A DNA stretch of 64,000 bases from Salinibacterium xinjiangense (GCF_014645015.1 NZ_BMLC01000001.1:1316585-1380584), one strand, 5' to 3'. Positions 7,401-17,288 are shown, numbered from the stretch's first letter. The notes: generated by a model not told the origin, from the sequence alone. A program made the numbers and translations.

Positions 7401-10400
7401 CTAGAACCTGATCACCGGGTCCGGGGAGCCGATTGAACCCTCCAGGGTGTCGCTACCGAGGTAGCGAGCCGTCAGCAGGTGGATGCCACGCCCGAGGCTC
7501 ACCGGAACCGTGATGCGACCGTTGTCGGCCGCCGTCAGGGTCACGGTGGTGATCTTGCGGGTGCCGTCGTAGATCGCGACCTCACCGGTCGGAACGACAC
7601 CGTCATCACCACGAACTGTCACCGTGTACGTCACCGGCTGGTTGCCGAACACGACGGTGCGGTTGGTCGAGCCCGAGGTCGAGCTCTTGCCCTTCGGCAC
7701 ACTCACCTCGGCGGAAGTGGCGGCACCGTCGAGGCTGCCCGCCTTGCTCGCGGTTACCGTGACGGTGATCTTCGCGCCGGCGTCGGCCGCGACGAGCGTG
7801 TAGCTCGCTGCCGTGGCGCTGGAGATCGCCGTCCCGTTGCGGTTCCACTGGAACGCGAGGGTGGGGCTCTCGACGCTCCAGGTCCCCCCGGTCGCGGTCA
7901 GGGTGCGGCCGATCTTCGGCTTCCCGCTGATCACCGGTGCCATGACGTTCTCGATCACGGTCGCCACTGCGGTGACAGTGATCGGCACCTCAATGGAGGT
8001 TCCAGCCTCCGGTACGCTCACCGTCAGCACCAGGATCCCGGCGGGTGTTCCCGCCGGGATGGTGATGGCGACGGAGGCCCGGCCACTCTCGTCCGTGGTG
8101 TCGACGATCGCGGGGTCGATGGCGGCGCGCCCGAGTTCGACGTTGCCAGCACTCACCACAGCAGTCCCGGCCCGCGGAGCCGAGGTGCTGAACAGCAGCG
8201 ATGACAGCGACAGCGTCACCTGGTCGCCCGACGAGTATCCGTCGGCGTCAGGAGCAGAAAGGCTCACGCCTACCGCACGCTGGGCCGAGTCCGGGCTGGC
8301 TACCGGCTTCGCCTCGAAGTAGTCGACCATACTCTGCAGGTCGATCTTGCCCGAGTCGGTCGGGTTAGTTCCGGCTCCGAAGGCTCCGAAGTTGTCGCCG
8401 CCCGAGGCCAGGAAGGAGTTCACCGTGACCGTGAAGACATCGGTGGGGGCGATGGCGACACCGTTCAGGCTCATTCCCGTGACGGTGCCCGTGACCGGTG
8501 TGCCGGCAACGATCGGATTGACGACGTAGGTGTACTCGAAGCCCTCAGACACGCCGAGCTTCAGGAACGGCCGGGAGGCCGCGGCGGGCTGCCATTGCTG
8601 CTCGAGCACTGCTTTCAGCTGTGCACCCGTGAGTTCTTTTGTGACAAGCGTGTTGGCGAACGGCTGAACGGCCGCAGCCTCGGCGAACGTCACGTTGCCA
8701 TCGGGATCATTTGCACCGGTCGACGCGTAGGTCAGGTCGGCACGAAGGCCGCCGGGGTTCATAAACGCGATGTCGGCGCCGACCTCTTTGGTGGCTTCGA
8801 GCTGCACGTCGGCAACGAAGTTGCCGAGCGTCGACTCGCCGCCGCGGTTCTCCGCACCGGCCGTCTGCCTGGCGCGGGTGAACGAGGCGGTGATGTCACC
8901 GACCTTCACGGCCCCCAGCACCTTGGCGACGGCGACAGCGTCTGCGACGATGGCGGCCACCGCGGGGTCGGGTGCGGCTGCCCCCGCGAGATTCAGAACC
9001 TCGGTGTTGAACGACAGCAGCTCACCGGTCTTCGGGTCGACAGAAATCGCGGAGTGAGCGAACTTCTCCCCGTACTGGCCGGACGAGATCACCGGTCGTA
9101 GTGTGTCTGTCCCGGTGATCGGGATGAGGTGGTTGTACGCGAGGTGCGTGTGGCCGGAGATAATCGCATTTACGTTCGCGTTGGTGCCATTGACGATTCG
9201 ACCGAAGGCCGAGTCGTCGGTGGCGCTGGAGATGTTCGTGGTCGCGGCGCCCTCATGCACGAGAAGCACGATCACGTCGGCCTCGCCGTTGGACGGGTCG
9301 CCGTCGCTCAGAGCGTCCGCGACCCGGTTGACCTCCGGCACGACAGGCCTGATCTCCAGGCTCGCGATACCGGCGGGGCTGACCAGGCTGGACAGCTCAT
9401 CCGTCGTCGCACCGACGAACCCGATGGTCACATCGCCGAAGGTCTCGATCGAGTACTCGTCATACGCCGCCTCGCCCGTCGCCTTGTCGAAGAGGTTCGC
9501 CGAGAGGTAATCCCAGCTGGCCGCCGGCAGGATGCGGTTGTCGAGGTCAGCGCGACCCTGATCGAACTCGTGGTTACCCAGCGCGCTGGCATCCAGTCCC
9601 ATCGCGTTGAAGGCATCGATCGTCGGCTGGTCGTTCTGGATGAACGAGGTGAACGTCGATGCACCGATCAGGTCGCCCGCACCGACGAACGCGGTGTTGG
9701 GGTTCGCGGCACGGTATTTATTGACGGTTCCGGCGAGTACTGCGGCACCGGCGACGGATCCCGACGCTTCGAGGCGCCCGTGGAAGTCATTGATGCTCAC
9801 CAGGTCGATGTTGACGGGCGGAAGAGCCGAGCTCAGGCCGATCTTCACCGGGTCGTGGTCGCTCGAACGGAACGGAGTGCCTGCCTCGGCAGCGTCGAAC
9901 TCGTAGCCGCGGTCTGACCACTCTGACGAGTTGATGTTCCAGACGTCGACGCCGGTGACGGATTCCGCAAGCGCGGGTGACGCGAACGCGTGGTCGAGCG
10001 AACCGAGCTCGCCGTTGAACGTGTACGTGTACTCGTCGGTGTTATCCGGGACGAGGTCGACGAAGCCGGCAGCGGTCAGCACCTGCGACGGGTCTTCCTC
10101 GTGGTAGGCGTTGAAGTCACCGAGCAGCATGACGTTCGGCCCCTTGGCGGGGTCGCCGATGATGCCGTCGACGAAGAGTTTCACTCGATTGGCCTGGGCG
10201 ACGCGCTCGGCATTGAAGAAGCCCTGCAGATCGCTCGGCTCCGCGCCACCACCGCTGGGCGGGCTCTTCGACTTGAAGTGGTTCGCGACCACCGTGATGA
10301 CCTTGCCGTCGACCTCGAAGGTCTGGGCGATCGGCTCGCGCGCGATGTTCCACACGGTCTCGTCGATATCAGCCATGCTGGCCCCGACCGGCGTCGCCGT

Positions 10401-11681
10401 GGCGGTCTTGTAGATGATCGCGTTGGTGATGAAGTCGGTCGTGGCGGCGTCGAGCAGCGGGGCAGGGGTAGGGACGAACGCCCAGACCGTGGATCCTGCA
10501 GCAGCATTGAGCGCGTCGACCAGGTTGCCGAGCGCCTCGTCTGCCGGTTCGCCCAGCTTGACCGAGTTCTCGATCTCCATGAGCGCGACCACGTCGGCGT
10601 CGAGGGCGTTGATGGCCGAGACGATCTTGGACTGCTGGATAGTGAAGTCGGCCGCATTGTCGGCTCCACGGGCATTCCCGCCGAACGTCGTGAAGTAGTT
10701 GAACACGTTGAACGCGCCGACCGAGAAGTCACCACCCACGTCGATGGGGGCATTCGTGCGGGGGTTCAGGCTCTCGAAGGTCGGCTCGAACGCTGCGTAC
10801 TCGGCTGGCGAGGTGCTGCTCAGCGGACGCTGCGGCTGCAGGCGCCAGTCGGAGAAGCCCCAGCCGAGGATCATGCCGGCGGCGGGCGAGACGAACCTGT
10901 CGCCGTTGCGCACCACCGTCGCCGTGTCGAAGTACGGCTGAGTGCCGGAGTGTGCCGCGTTGGAGACCTGGATGCTGTATCCGTCGTCCACCAGGAGACG
11001 GTTCGCGCGGTTGCCGGCCGCGATGACGTTCGCGGCGACTCCGGCATCCGTCGTCTCGGTCGCCTTGACGGCAAGCCCACCGACGTTCAACCAGAGGCTG
11101 CCGAAGTTGAACAGCTGGTGGCTCGACGAGAGGTAGGCGCTTTCGGGGGTGACGAGCATCCCCTCGAATGCTTCGCGAGCATTGCCGACGGCAGCGTCCG
11201 GCAGCACCGTGGAGGCGGGAACGCCGACACCGGCCGTGACGAGACCGTAGGCCGCGTCGGTCGTTGCTGAGATCTGGGTCTGTCCATTGAACTCGCTGGC
11301 CGCTCCGGTGACGGTGATCAGGTCACCGATCGAGACCGCCGGGTTCGCGGTGGCCGAGAAGACGAAGATGCCATCTGAACGGTTGTCAGCGGCATCCCCC
11401 ACCGGGTCCTGCAGGTAGAAGCCGCGATAACCACTCGCTGTGCTGTTGCGGTAGTCGCCGGTGACTACGCCCTGCACTGTGACGACACTGCCGGAAAGCG
11501 GCGTGACATCTGTCGTGCCCTGCACGTCGGCGATCGTGGCTGTCACGTCGGCGGCGGTCGCCGGCACGGCCGTGAGGCTCGTGAACACTAGGGCCAGGGC
11601 GGTCGCCGTCGCAACAGCCACCATCCGGCGGTGGGGGCGGGAAGGCAGTTTCTTCTCCGGCTGGGGTGTGAAAGATCGCAT
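7401..11681 (-). CDS. Secreted ExeM/NucH-type nuclease fused to a UshA-like 5'-nucleotidase
   Basis: A 1426-residue exported enzyme. A signal peptide (basic start, hydrophobic stretch 20-38, ATAAD cleavage) leads to an OB-like domain (about 45-140) and an endonuclease/exonuclease/phosphatase domain (about 313-600, with LLGDFNAYHEEDP and SSDHDPV). A metallophosphatase follows from about 627 (INDFHGRLE, GNHEFDQG, SGHTHLAYN), then the 5'-nucleotidase C-terminal domain (about 930-1120; NPGGLRADL, FLASGGDNFGAF). Ig-like repeats at about 1250-1330 and 1337-1426 end the protein without an LPXTG motif. It probably degrades extracellular DNA to nucleotides and dephosphorylates them for phosphate and nucleoside uptake. 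AAGGAG precedes the ATG. A strong hairpin follows the gene. Confidence 0.9.
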   Translation of the reverse strand: MRSFTPQPEKKLPSRPHRRMVAVATATALALVFTSLTAVPATAADVTATIADVQGTTDVTPLSGSVVTVQGVVTGDYRNSTASGYRGFYLQDPVGDAADNRSDGIFVFSATANPAVSIGDLITVTGAASEFNGQTQISATTDAAYGLVTAGVGVPASTVLPDAAVGNAREAFEGMLVTPESAYLSSSHQLFNFGSLWLNVGGLAVKATETTDAGVAANVIAAGNRANRLLVDDGYSIQVSNAAHSGTQPYFDTATVVRNGDRFVSPAAGMILGWGFSDWRLQPQRPLSSTSPAEYAAFEPTFESLNPRTNAPIDVGGDFSVGAFNVFNYFTTFGGNARGADNAADFTIQQSKIVSAINALDADVVALMEIENSVKLGEPADEALGNLVDALNAAAGSTVWAFVPTPAPLLDAATTDFITNAIIYKTATATPVGASMADIDETVWNIAREPIAQTFEVDGKVITVVANHFKSKSPPSGGGAEPSDLQGFFNAERVAQANRVKLFVDGIIGDPAKGPNVMLLGDFNAYHEEDPSQVLTAAGFVDLVPDNTDEYTYTFNGELGSLDHAFASPALAESVTGVDVWNINSSEWSDRGYEFDAAEAGTPFRSSDHDPVKIGLSSALPPVNIDLVSINDFHGRLEASGSVAGAAVLAGTVNKYRAANPNTAFVGAGDLIGASTFTSFIQNDQPTIDAFNAMGLDASALGNHEFDQGRADLDNRILPAASWDYLSANLFDKATGEAAYDEYSIETFGDVTIGFVGATTDELSSLVSPAGIASLEIRPVVPEVNRVADALSDGDPSNGEADVIVLLVHEGAATTNISSATDDSAFGRIVNGTNANVNAIISGHTHLAYNHLIPITGTDTLRPVISSGQYGEKFAHSAISVDPKTGELLSFNTEVLNLAGAAAPDPAVAAIVADAVAVAKVLGAVKVGDITASFTRARQTAGAENRGGESTLGNFVADVQLEATKEVGADIAFMNPGGLRADLTYASTGANDPDGNVTFAEAAAVQPFANTLVTKELTGAQLKAVLEQQWQPAAASRPFLKLGVSEGFEYTYVVNPIVAGTPVTGTVTGMSLNGVAIAPTDVFTVTVNSFLASGGDNFGAFGAGTNPTDSGKIDLQSMVDYFEAKPVASPDSAQRAVGVSLSAPDADGYSSGDQVTLSLSSLLFSTSAPRAGTAVVSAGNVELGRAAIDPAIVDTTDESGRASVAITIPAGTPAGILVLTVSVPEAGTSIEVPITVTAVATVIENVMAPVISGKPKIGRTLTATGGTWSVESPTLAFQWNRNGTAISSATAASYTLVAADAGAKITVTVTASKAGSLDGAATSAEVSVPKGKSSTSGSTNRTVVFGNQPVTYTVTVRGDDGVVPTGEVAIYDGTRKITTVTLTAADNGRITVPVSLGRGIHLLTARYLGSDTLEGSIGSPDPVIRF

Positions 11682-11715
11682 GACCTGGCAGTCTCCTTTT
11701 TCGCACAGCGTTCTA

Positions 11716-11729
11716 CCCCCCTTCGGGGG
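11716..11729. other. Short GC hairpin in divergent intergenic region
   Basis: CCCCC-CTTC-GGGGG lies 35 bases upstream of the secreted nuclease start, so it would fall in that gene's 5' leader, and is followed on the plus strand by ATTATTTT. It could be a leader hairpin for the minus-strand gene or a weak terminator of plus-strand read-through. The rest of 11682-11847 holds no gene. Confidence 0.35.
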
Positions 11730-11847
11730 ATTATTTTCACCATAGGGGTGACGCGGGGAAAAGTCGACCGTGACCTCCGATTGGTAACCTGACCTTCATC
11801 GGGCAGCCACCCGATTCCCTCAAGAGACCCAGTCCCGATTGGTTGTC

Positions 11848-12711
11848 ATGCTTACTGTCGTGATCGGGTTCACCAGCGCACTCATCTACGGCTCTGCGGA
11901 TTTCCTGGGTGGGCTCGCCGCCAGGCGCATGAGTGCCGTGCTCGTCACCGCCATCGCGGCGCTCACCGGCCTCGTCGTGCTCCTGGTCGCGATGCCCTTC
12001 TTCGGGGGAACCTGGTCGGCTGGCGCGGTGCTGCTGGGCGCGGCATCCGGAGTCTCAGGGGCGATCGCGATAGGGCTGCTCTACGCCTGCCTCGCGGTCG
12101 GGCCCATGAGCATCCTGTCTCCGCTGACCGCGGTCGTCACGGCCATCGTTCCACTCACCATCGGGTTGATCGGAGGCGAGCAGCTCGGCACGATCGGTTA
12201 CGTGGCGCTCGGCCTTGCGGTCGTCGCGGTCGTCATGGTCGGTTTCGTGCCCGAGAAAGGCGCGGTGCGACCGACGCTGAAGGCGGTGCTGATGGCCGTG
12301 GGATCGGGCACAGCGATCGGAACAATCCTGGTTATCATCGACGCAGCCCCGGATGACTCGGGGCTGATCCCCCTCGTCTTCAACCGCGCGGTCAACGCCG
12401 CCATCATGTTCACCATCGTCGGGATCACGGTGGTCATGGCCCGACGCAGGAACTCAGGGCCGGCACACGCGACGTGGCGGGACGGGCTTTATCTCGCCAT
12501 CGCATGCGGAGTGGTTGACACGATCGCCAACGTCGGGCTGCTCATCGGGGTGCGGCTCGGAGACCTGTCGGTGATGGCCGTGCTCACCGCGCTGTACCCC
12601 ACAGGCACGATCATCCTGGCGGCCGTGGTGCTGCGGGAGCGCATCGCGCCCGTGCAGTACGCAGGGCTCGTGCTGGCGGTTGCAGCCGGGGCGATGCTGG
12701 CGCTCAACTGA
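11848..12711 (+). CDS. EamA/DMT family transporter
   Basis: A 287-residue membrane protein with about ten hydrophobic helices in two repeats (first GFTSALIYGSADFLGGLAARR, second LYLAIACGVVDTIANVGLLI), as in drug/metabolite transporters of the EamA type. Members export or import metabolites such as amino acids and the substrate here is unknown. The second half contains the conserved VMAVLTALYPTGTIILA helix and the ERIAPVQYAGLVLAVA ending. I prefer the ATG at 11848 over a TTG at 11839. It converges with cysE, leaving a 14-base gap. Confidence 0.82.
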   Translation: MLTVVIGFTSALIYGSADFLGGLAARRMSAVLVTAIAALTGLVVLLVAMPFFGGTWSAGAVLLGAASGVSGAIAIGLLYACLAVGPMSILSPLTAVVTAIVPLTIGLIGGEQLGTIGYVALGLAVVAVVMVGFVPEKGAVRPTLKAVLMAVGSGTAIGTILVIIDAAPDDSGLIPLVFNRAVNAAIMFTIVGITVVMARRRNSGPAHATWRDGLYLAIACGVVDTIANVGLLIGVRLGDLSVMAVLTALYPTGTIILAAVVLRERIAPVQYAGLVLAVAAGAMLALN

Positions 12712-12725
12712 TCCGAGGCAGCAGG

Positions 12726-13295
12726 TCAGATGTAGTAGATCGTCGAATCCGAGTATGAATCGGTCGCGGCGGGGGCACGCGGCCTCGGCACCGCGGGGGA
12801 TCCGACGAGCAGTGAACCTTCGGGCGCATCCGTCACCACGACCGCGTTCGCACCGATCATGGAGTGCGACCCGATCGTCACGTTACCGAGCACGGTTGCG
12901 CCAGCACCGATCACGATGTCGTCACCGAGGGTCGGATGCCGCTTCTCGTGTTTGACGCTCGTGCCACCGAGCGTCACCCCGTGGTAGAGCAGCACGTCGT
13001 CGCCGATGATCGTCGTCTCGCCGATCACGATCCCCATCCCGTGGTCGATGAAGAACCGGCGGCCGATGACAGCACCCGGATGGATCTCGATGCCCGTCAG
13101 GAACCTCGTGAACTGCGACATGGCGCGGCCCGCGGTCTTCGCGCCGCGCATCCACAACCAGTGAGCGAACCGGTAGCCCCAGACCGCGTGGAGCCCCGAG
13201 TAGGTCAGCCAGATCTCGAAATTCGATCGTGCAGCAGGGTCACGCCGTCGAGCGTTCGCGATGTCCTCCCGAAGCCGGGAGAACGGCGCCGTCAC
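12726..13295 (-). CDS. cysE: Serine O-acetyltransferase
   Basis: A 189-residue short-form serine acetyltransferase making O-acetylserine from serine and acetyl-CoA, the first step of cysteine synthesis. The left-handed parallel beta-helix hexapeptide repeats begin at [21 protein letters not shown] (catalytic His-Asp region) and include [20 protein letters not shown]. The C-terminus ends in isoleucine (STIYYI), as needed for inserting the tail into the CysK active site to form the cysteine synthase complex. The GTG start overlaps the cysK stop by four bases, so the two partners are translationally coupled. Confidence 0.93.
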   Translation of the reverse strand: MTAPFSRLREDIANARRRDPAARSNFEIWLTYSGLHAVWGYRFAHWLWMRGAKTAGRAMSQFTRFLTGIEIHPGAVIGRRFFIDHGMGIVIGETTIIGDDVLLYHGVTLGGTSVKHEKRHPTLGDDIVIGAGATVLGNVTIGSHSMIGANAVVVTDAPEGSLLVGSPAVPRPRAPAATDSYSDSTIYYI

Positions 13296-14224
13296 GCGAG
13301 ATCTTCGTACAGGACAGTGGACAGGTAACGCTCGCCGTAGCTGGCCACGATGACGACGATCGTCTTGCCGGCATTCTCGGGGCGAGCGGCGAGCTGCAGG
13401 CCAGCCTCGACCGTGCCACCCGACGAGATTCCGGCGAGGATGCCTTCTTCCCTCGCGAGGCGGCGGGCCATCGACACCGACTGGGCGATGTTGACGTCGA
13501 TGATCTCGTCGTAGACCTCGCGATCGAGGATCTCGGGGATGAAGTTCGCTCCGATGCCCGCGATCTTGTGCGGTCCGGGGGCTCCACCGTTGAGGATCGG
13601 CGACTCTTCGGGCTCGACGCCCACAACAATCACGCCGGGATTCTGCTGCTTGAGGTAGTTTCCGGTGCCCGAAAGGGTTCCGCCCGTGCCGATACCCGCG
13701 ACGAAGATGTCGACGGCGCCATCTGTGTCGTTCCAGATCTCGGGGCCGGTGGTGGCGAAGTGGATGGCAGGATTCGCGGCGTTCTCGAACTGCTTCGTCA
13801 GCACGGCGCCGGGAGTATTCGCGGCGATCTCCGCCGCCTTCGACACAGCACCCTTCATGCCCTCACCGGCCGGCGTGAGCACGAGCTCGGCGCCGTAAGC
13901 CTTCAGCAGAGTCTTGCGCTCCTGGCTCATGCTCTCCGGCATCGTCAGGATCACCTTGTAGCCGCGGGCCGCGCCCACCATCGCGAGCGCGATGCCGGTG
14001 TTGCCGCTGGTGCCCTCGACGAGGGTGCCGCCCGGCTTCAGATCGCCCGACTTCTCGGCCGCGTCCACGATCGCGACACCGAGTCGGTCTTTGACGCTCG
14101 ACGAGGGGTTGTAGAACTCAAGCTTGGCCAGCACAGTGGCACCGAGTCCCTCCGCCACCCTGTTCAGGCGAACGAGAGGAGTATTGCCGAAGACCTCGGT
14201 GATGTCGTTGTGGATGCGGGCCAT
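13292..14224 (-). CDS. cysK: Cysteine synthase A (O-acetylserine sulfhydrylase)
   Basis: A 310-residue PLP enzyme converting O-acetylserine and sulfide to cysteine. The PLP lysine is in NPSSSVKDR near residue 43. The substrate loop is TSGNTG near residue 70, the phosphate loop [12 protein letters not shown] near 175, and the C-terminal GISSGG is also present. Length and motif order are standard. An AAAGG ribosome site lies upstream of the ATG. It is the first gene of a cysK-cysE operon. The roughly 300 bases before it carry only its leader, a TATATG hexamer as possible -10, and the helicase terminator. Confidence 0.94.
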   Translation of the reverse strand: MARIHNDITEVFGNTPLVRLNRVAEGLGATVLAKLEFYNPSSSVKDRLGVAIVDAAEKSGDLKPGGTLVEGTSGNTGIALAMVGAARGYKVILTMPESMSQERKTLLKAYGAELVLTPAGEGMKGAVSKAAEIAANTPGAVLTKQFENAANPAIHFATTGPEIWNDTDGAVDIFVAGIGTGGTLSGTGNYLKQQNPGVIVVGVEPEESPILNGGAPGPHKIAGIGANFIPEILDREVYDEIIDVNIAQSVSMARRLAREEGILAGISSGGTVEAGLQLAARPENAGKTIVVIVASYGERYLSTVLYEDLA

Positions 14225-14441
14225 GGGAGCGCCTTTCTTGGGAAACCAGTGAGCACCAGACTAGGCAATGCCGCCTGAATGTGTCTCCCGGTTACAGCGT
14301 TCATATAGCCCGCTCTATTCCCACGGGGCAGCCCTCGTCAGATCGAGAGCGCACTTCCTGGCGGAAAGGATGCCGTGAAGCGACAGCGGGCGCCCTGACG
14401 ACGCGACCGGATGGGGTCAATCGTCGCGTGCGGCCCCAACG

Positions 14442-14477
14442 ACGATGGCACCCACCCTGTCGAGTGAGTGCCATCGT
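14442..14477 (-). terminator. Terminator of the DEAD-box helicase gene
   Basis: ACGATGGCAC (14442-14451) and GTGCCATCGT (14468-14477) form a perfect 10-bp stem with a 16-base loop, 45-80 bases past the helicase stop. No U-run is visible. Confidence 0.7.
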
Positions 14478-14521
14478 GCTACTGCATGCTGTGCAGTCGG
14501 GCGGGTGTGACTGGGTGAGAC

Positions 14522-16831
14522 CTACAACGCTGCGAGCTCGGCGAGCATCGCGTCGCCGGGAGCCGCGAAGTCCGACCTGGCGTCGATCTCGGCACGGCCG
14601 AGCAGCTCATCCATCTTGCGACGGCGATTGCGGTTAATCAGGGTGACGACGGTTCCAACCTTGCCGGCGCGGCCCGTGCGGCCCGAACGGTGCAGGTAGG
14701 TCTTGTACTCCTCGGGCGCGTCGGCCTGGATGACGAGCGTGATGTCATCCACGTGGATGCCACGGGCCGCAACATCGGTCGCCACGAGCACGTTGACCCG
14801 GCCGCTGGTGAGCAGCTGCAGGTTGCGCGTACGGCGCGACTGGTTGAGATCACCGTGAAGGCTGGTTGCCGGGATGCCGGCATCCTCCAGGTAGTCGCTC
14901 ATTTCTTCGGCGAACGCACGCGTGCGGGTGAAGATGAGGGTCTTGCCCTCGCCGCGGGCGAGTTCCTGGATGATCTCGCGCTTGTCTCGCTGCTCGATGA
15001 GCAGCACACGGTGATCGATGGTGGATGACGCCTGGTCTTCACCGGCGACCTCGTGCACAGCCGGGTCGACGAGGAACTGCTTGACGAGGGTGGCGACGCC
15101 CTTATCGAGGGTGGCCGAGAACAGCAGCTTCTGGCCGCCCTTGCTCGTCTCCTGCAGGATGCGCTGCACGGGCTCGAGGAATCCGAGATCGCACATGTGG
15201 TCGGCCTCGTCGAGCACCGTCACGATGACGTTGCTGAGGTCGAGACGACCCTGCTCGATGAGGTCCTCGACGCGGCCGGGCGTGGCGATGACGATGTCGA
15301 CGCCGCGCTGCAGCGCAGAAACCTGCTTGAACTGGGGAACGCCACCGACGATCGTCGTGGTGAACAGGCCGACCGAGCGGGCGATCGGCTGGACGGTACG
15401 GTCGATCTGCATCGCCAGTTCACGGGTCGGCGCCAGGATGAGTGCGCGAGGTTTGCGACCCATCTGGCGGTCCTTGCCACCGTTGTTCTCCATGAGGCGC
15501 TCCACCAGGGGGGCGCCGAAGGCGATCGTCTTGCCTGAGCCGGTCTTGCCGCGTCCGAGAACGTCGCGGCCCGAGAGCACATCCGGAATCGTCGCTGCCT
15601 GGATCGCGAAGGGGGCCTCAGCACCCATGCTCGCGAGCTGGCGGACGATGTTGCTGCCGAGGCCGAGGTCTGCGAAGCTCACGCCCTCGACATCCGTGGC
15701 CGTGATGACGGCGGCTTCGAGGCGCTCGAGCACGACATCCTCGACCGGGCCGGTCGTGGTGCGGGCCGTGTAATAGTCGCTTTCGCGCTTGGGGGCACGG
15801 TCGTCGAAGTCACGGCGGGGAGCGCGGTCTGCGCGGTCGTAGCTCGGGCGCTCGGTGCGGGCGCTGTACGCCGGACGCTCAGCGCGGTCGCTGTAGCTCG
15901 GGCGGTCGTTGCTGCGCGCCGGACGGTCGCTGTTGTAGCTCGGGCGATCGTTGGAACGTGCTGGACGATCTGCGTTGTACGCCGGACGATCGTTGCTGCG
16001 CGCCGGACGGTCCGCGTTGTACGCCGGACGATCGTTGGAACGTGCTGGACGATCTGCGTTGTACGCCGGTCGGTCATTGCTGCGCGCCGGACGGTCCGCG
16101 TTGTACGCCGGACGATCGTTGGAGCGCGCCGGACGATCGCTGTTGTACGCCGGTCGGTCATTGCTGCGCGCCGGACGGTCGCTGTTGTAGCTCGGGCGGT
16201 CATTGGAACGTGCCGGACGATCGGCGTTGTACGCGGGGCGATCGTTGCTGCGCGCCGGGCGATCCGCGTTGTATGCCGGACGGTCATTGCTGCGCGCCGG
16301 ACGGTCGCTGTTGTAGCTCGGGCGGTCATTGGAACGTGCCGGACGATCGGCGTTGTAACTCGGACGATCGTTGGAACGTGCCGGACGATCGCTGTTGTAA
16401 CTCGGGCGATCGTTGGAACGTGCCGGACGCTCGTTGCGGTCGCCGTATGACGGGCGGGCCGGACGATCCGAGTTGTAGGCCGGGCGCTCGGTCCGGGCGG
16501 GACGGTCGCCGTATGACGGGCGCTCTACTGCCGGGCGGTCGCCATACGAGGGACGGTCGGGCTTGCGGTCGCCGTATGACGGGCGGGTGCCGCGATCCTG
16601 GGCCTGGCGGTCCTGGTAGGACGGCTTCGAGTCGCGCGGGCTCCAGTCTGGACGACGGTCGTCGCGGGCCGGGCGTGCCAAACCGGTCGAGCGGTCGCCA
16701 GTACGGGCGGCGCGGTCATCCCCGGTCCAACGCTTCTTGGGAGCGCCGGATGCGCCACCGCGGGCGCTGGATGACGGAGTGGACTTATAGGGCTTCTTGC
16801 CGCCAGCGGGCGGCTTGGAGTAATTAGGCAT
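14522..16831 (-). CDS. DEAD-box RNA helicase with long repetitive N-terminus
   Basis: A 769-residue ATP-dependent RNA helicase. The core begins about residue 385 with a Q motif (FAIQAATIP), GRGKTGSGKT (426-435), VLDEADHMCDLGF, FSATL, ATDVAARGIHVDD and HRSGRTGRAG. Residues 1-380 are a disordered Arg/Asp/Pro/Tyr-rich extension. Within it, twelve near-identical 14-residue units (ARSNDRP[A/S]YN[A/S]DRP) cover about 137-304, with a partial thirteenth. Such tyrosine- and arginine-rich tracts bind RNA and favour condensate formation. In other RhlE-like proteins comparable tails are normally C-terminal and shorter. An AGGAAGAG ribosome site precedes the ATG. The protein probably remodels mRNA structure or assists ribosome assembly, perhaps in the cold. 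Confidence 0.9.
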   Translation of the reverse strand: MPNYSKPPAGGKKPYKSTPSSSARGGASGAPKKRWTGDDRAARTGDRSTGLARPARDDRRPDWSPRDSKPSYQDRQAQDRGTRPSYGDRKPDRPSYGDRPAVERPSYGDRPARTERPAYNSDRPARPSYGDRNERPARSNDRPSYNSDRPARSNDRPSYNADRPARSNDRPSYNSDRPARSNDRPAYNADRPARSNDRPAYNADRPARSNDRPSYNSDRPARSNDRPAYNSDRPARSNDRPAYNADRPARSNDRPAYNADRPARSNDRPAYNADRPARSNDRPAYNADRPARSNDRPSYNSDRPARSNDRPSYSDRAERPAYSARTERPSYDRADRAPRRDFDDRAPKRESDYYTARTTTGPVEDVVLERLEAAVITATDVEGVSFADLGLGSNIVRQLASMGAEAPFAIQAATIPDVLSGRDVLGRGKTGSGKTIAFGAPLVERLMENNGGKDRQMGRKPRALILAPTRELAMQIDRTVQPIARSVGLFTTTIVGGVPQFKQVSALQRGVDIVIATPGRVEDLIEQGRLDLSNVIVTVLDEADHMCDLGFLEPVQRILQETSKGGQKLLFSATLDKGVATLVKQFLVDPAVHEVAGEDQASSTIDHRVLLIEQRDKREIIQELARGEGKTLIFTRTRAFAEEMSDYLEDAGIPATSLHGDLNQSRRTRNLQLLTSGRVNVLVATDVAARGIHVDDITLVIQADAPEEYKTYLHRSGRTGRAGKVGTVVTLINRNRRRKMDELLGRAEIDARSDFAAPGDAMLAELAAL
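15920..16423 (-). repeat. Twelve tandem 42-bp repeats inside the helicase gene
   Basis: In-frame units of exactly 42 bp (14 codons) occur twelve times in a row. They vary mainly at Ala/Ser codons and at synonymous sites, so unequal crossing-over or slippage is the likely source. The array is coding and keeps frame. Confidence 0.9.
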
Positions 16832-17288
16832 AGCTCTTCCTGGGTTCTCTGTTGTGAATTAACACGCATGAACATCACGCGTGAGCAAACACAGAGCGCA
16901 TGAAGGTAGGGCGCCGACTGAGCTGGATAGACACAGCCACGCAATACTGAACCCGGGCGATCTTTGACCGGGGCCGTCACATACATTCGTGTGATTGTCG
17001 CCAGCTCCTGCATCCATGACGCATTAGCTGGCAAACCGGCCCGCAAGACTACAAACCCATGCGCGATAGATCGCGCTGTCTTGAGCCGACTTGCCAACGT
17101 TACTCCATCGGAAGCCACACGGCTACAGCCGTGCCATGCCTCCATCCACCAGCCCGCCCCTCAGCCCACCCCACGACCCGCCCACATGAAGGAGTTTTCG
17201 GCAGGCGACCCCGCTGTGGCAGCAGAACGTGCCAGAAAGCGGGAAATCGCCTTCATTTGAGCGAGAAGGGGTGCACCAGACTGGCGGG
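16832..17288. other. 457-base gene-free region upstream of the DEAD-box helicase
   Basis: No supported gene is present. The proximal part is the leader of the helicase on the minus strand and contains the imperfect inverted repeat CACGCATG/CATCACGCGTG near 16863-16882. The distal part carries copy 1 of the 79-bp inverted-repeat element (17182-17260). Reading frames crossing this region lack family similarity. Confidence 0.6.
17182..17260. repeat. 79-bp inverted-repeat element, copy 1
   Basis: The ends read ATGAAGGAG (17186-17194) and CGCCTTCATTTG (17248-17259), near-complementary to each other. The distance from the A of ATG to the last T of the ATT is exactly 72 bases, as in the other two copies. 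Internally, CCCGCT-TGGCA and TGCCA-AGCGGG form a nested stem. It shares AACGTGCC and AGAA with copy 3 near the right end. It lies between the helicase gene and the broken GNAT gene. Confidence 0.75.

Noticed and set aside
9990-11270. 426-codon plus-strand reading frame
   Set aside because: It lies wholly opposite the secreted nuclease gene, has Arg/Asp/Gly-heavy shadow composition and shows no family motifs.
14225-14340. SigR-like GGGAAT-N18-GTT promoter before cysK
   Set aside because: GGGAAT is present on the minus strand, but the bases at the -10 position read GCTG instead of GTT, so support is too weak.
15920-16423. Direct repeats resembling a CRISPR array
   Set aside because: The units are contiguous without spacers, are exactly 42 bp and keep the reading frame of the helicase gene. 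No cas genes are near.
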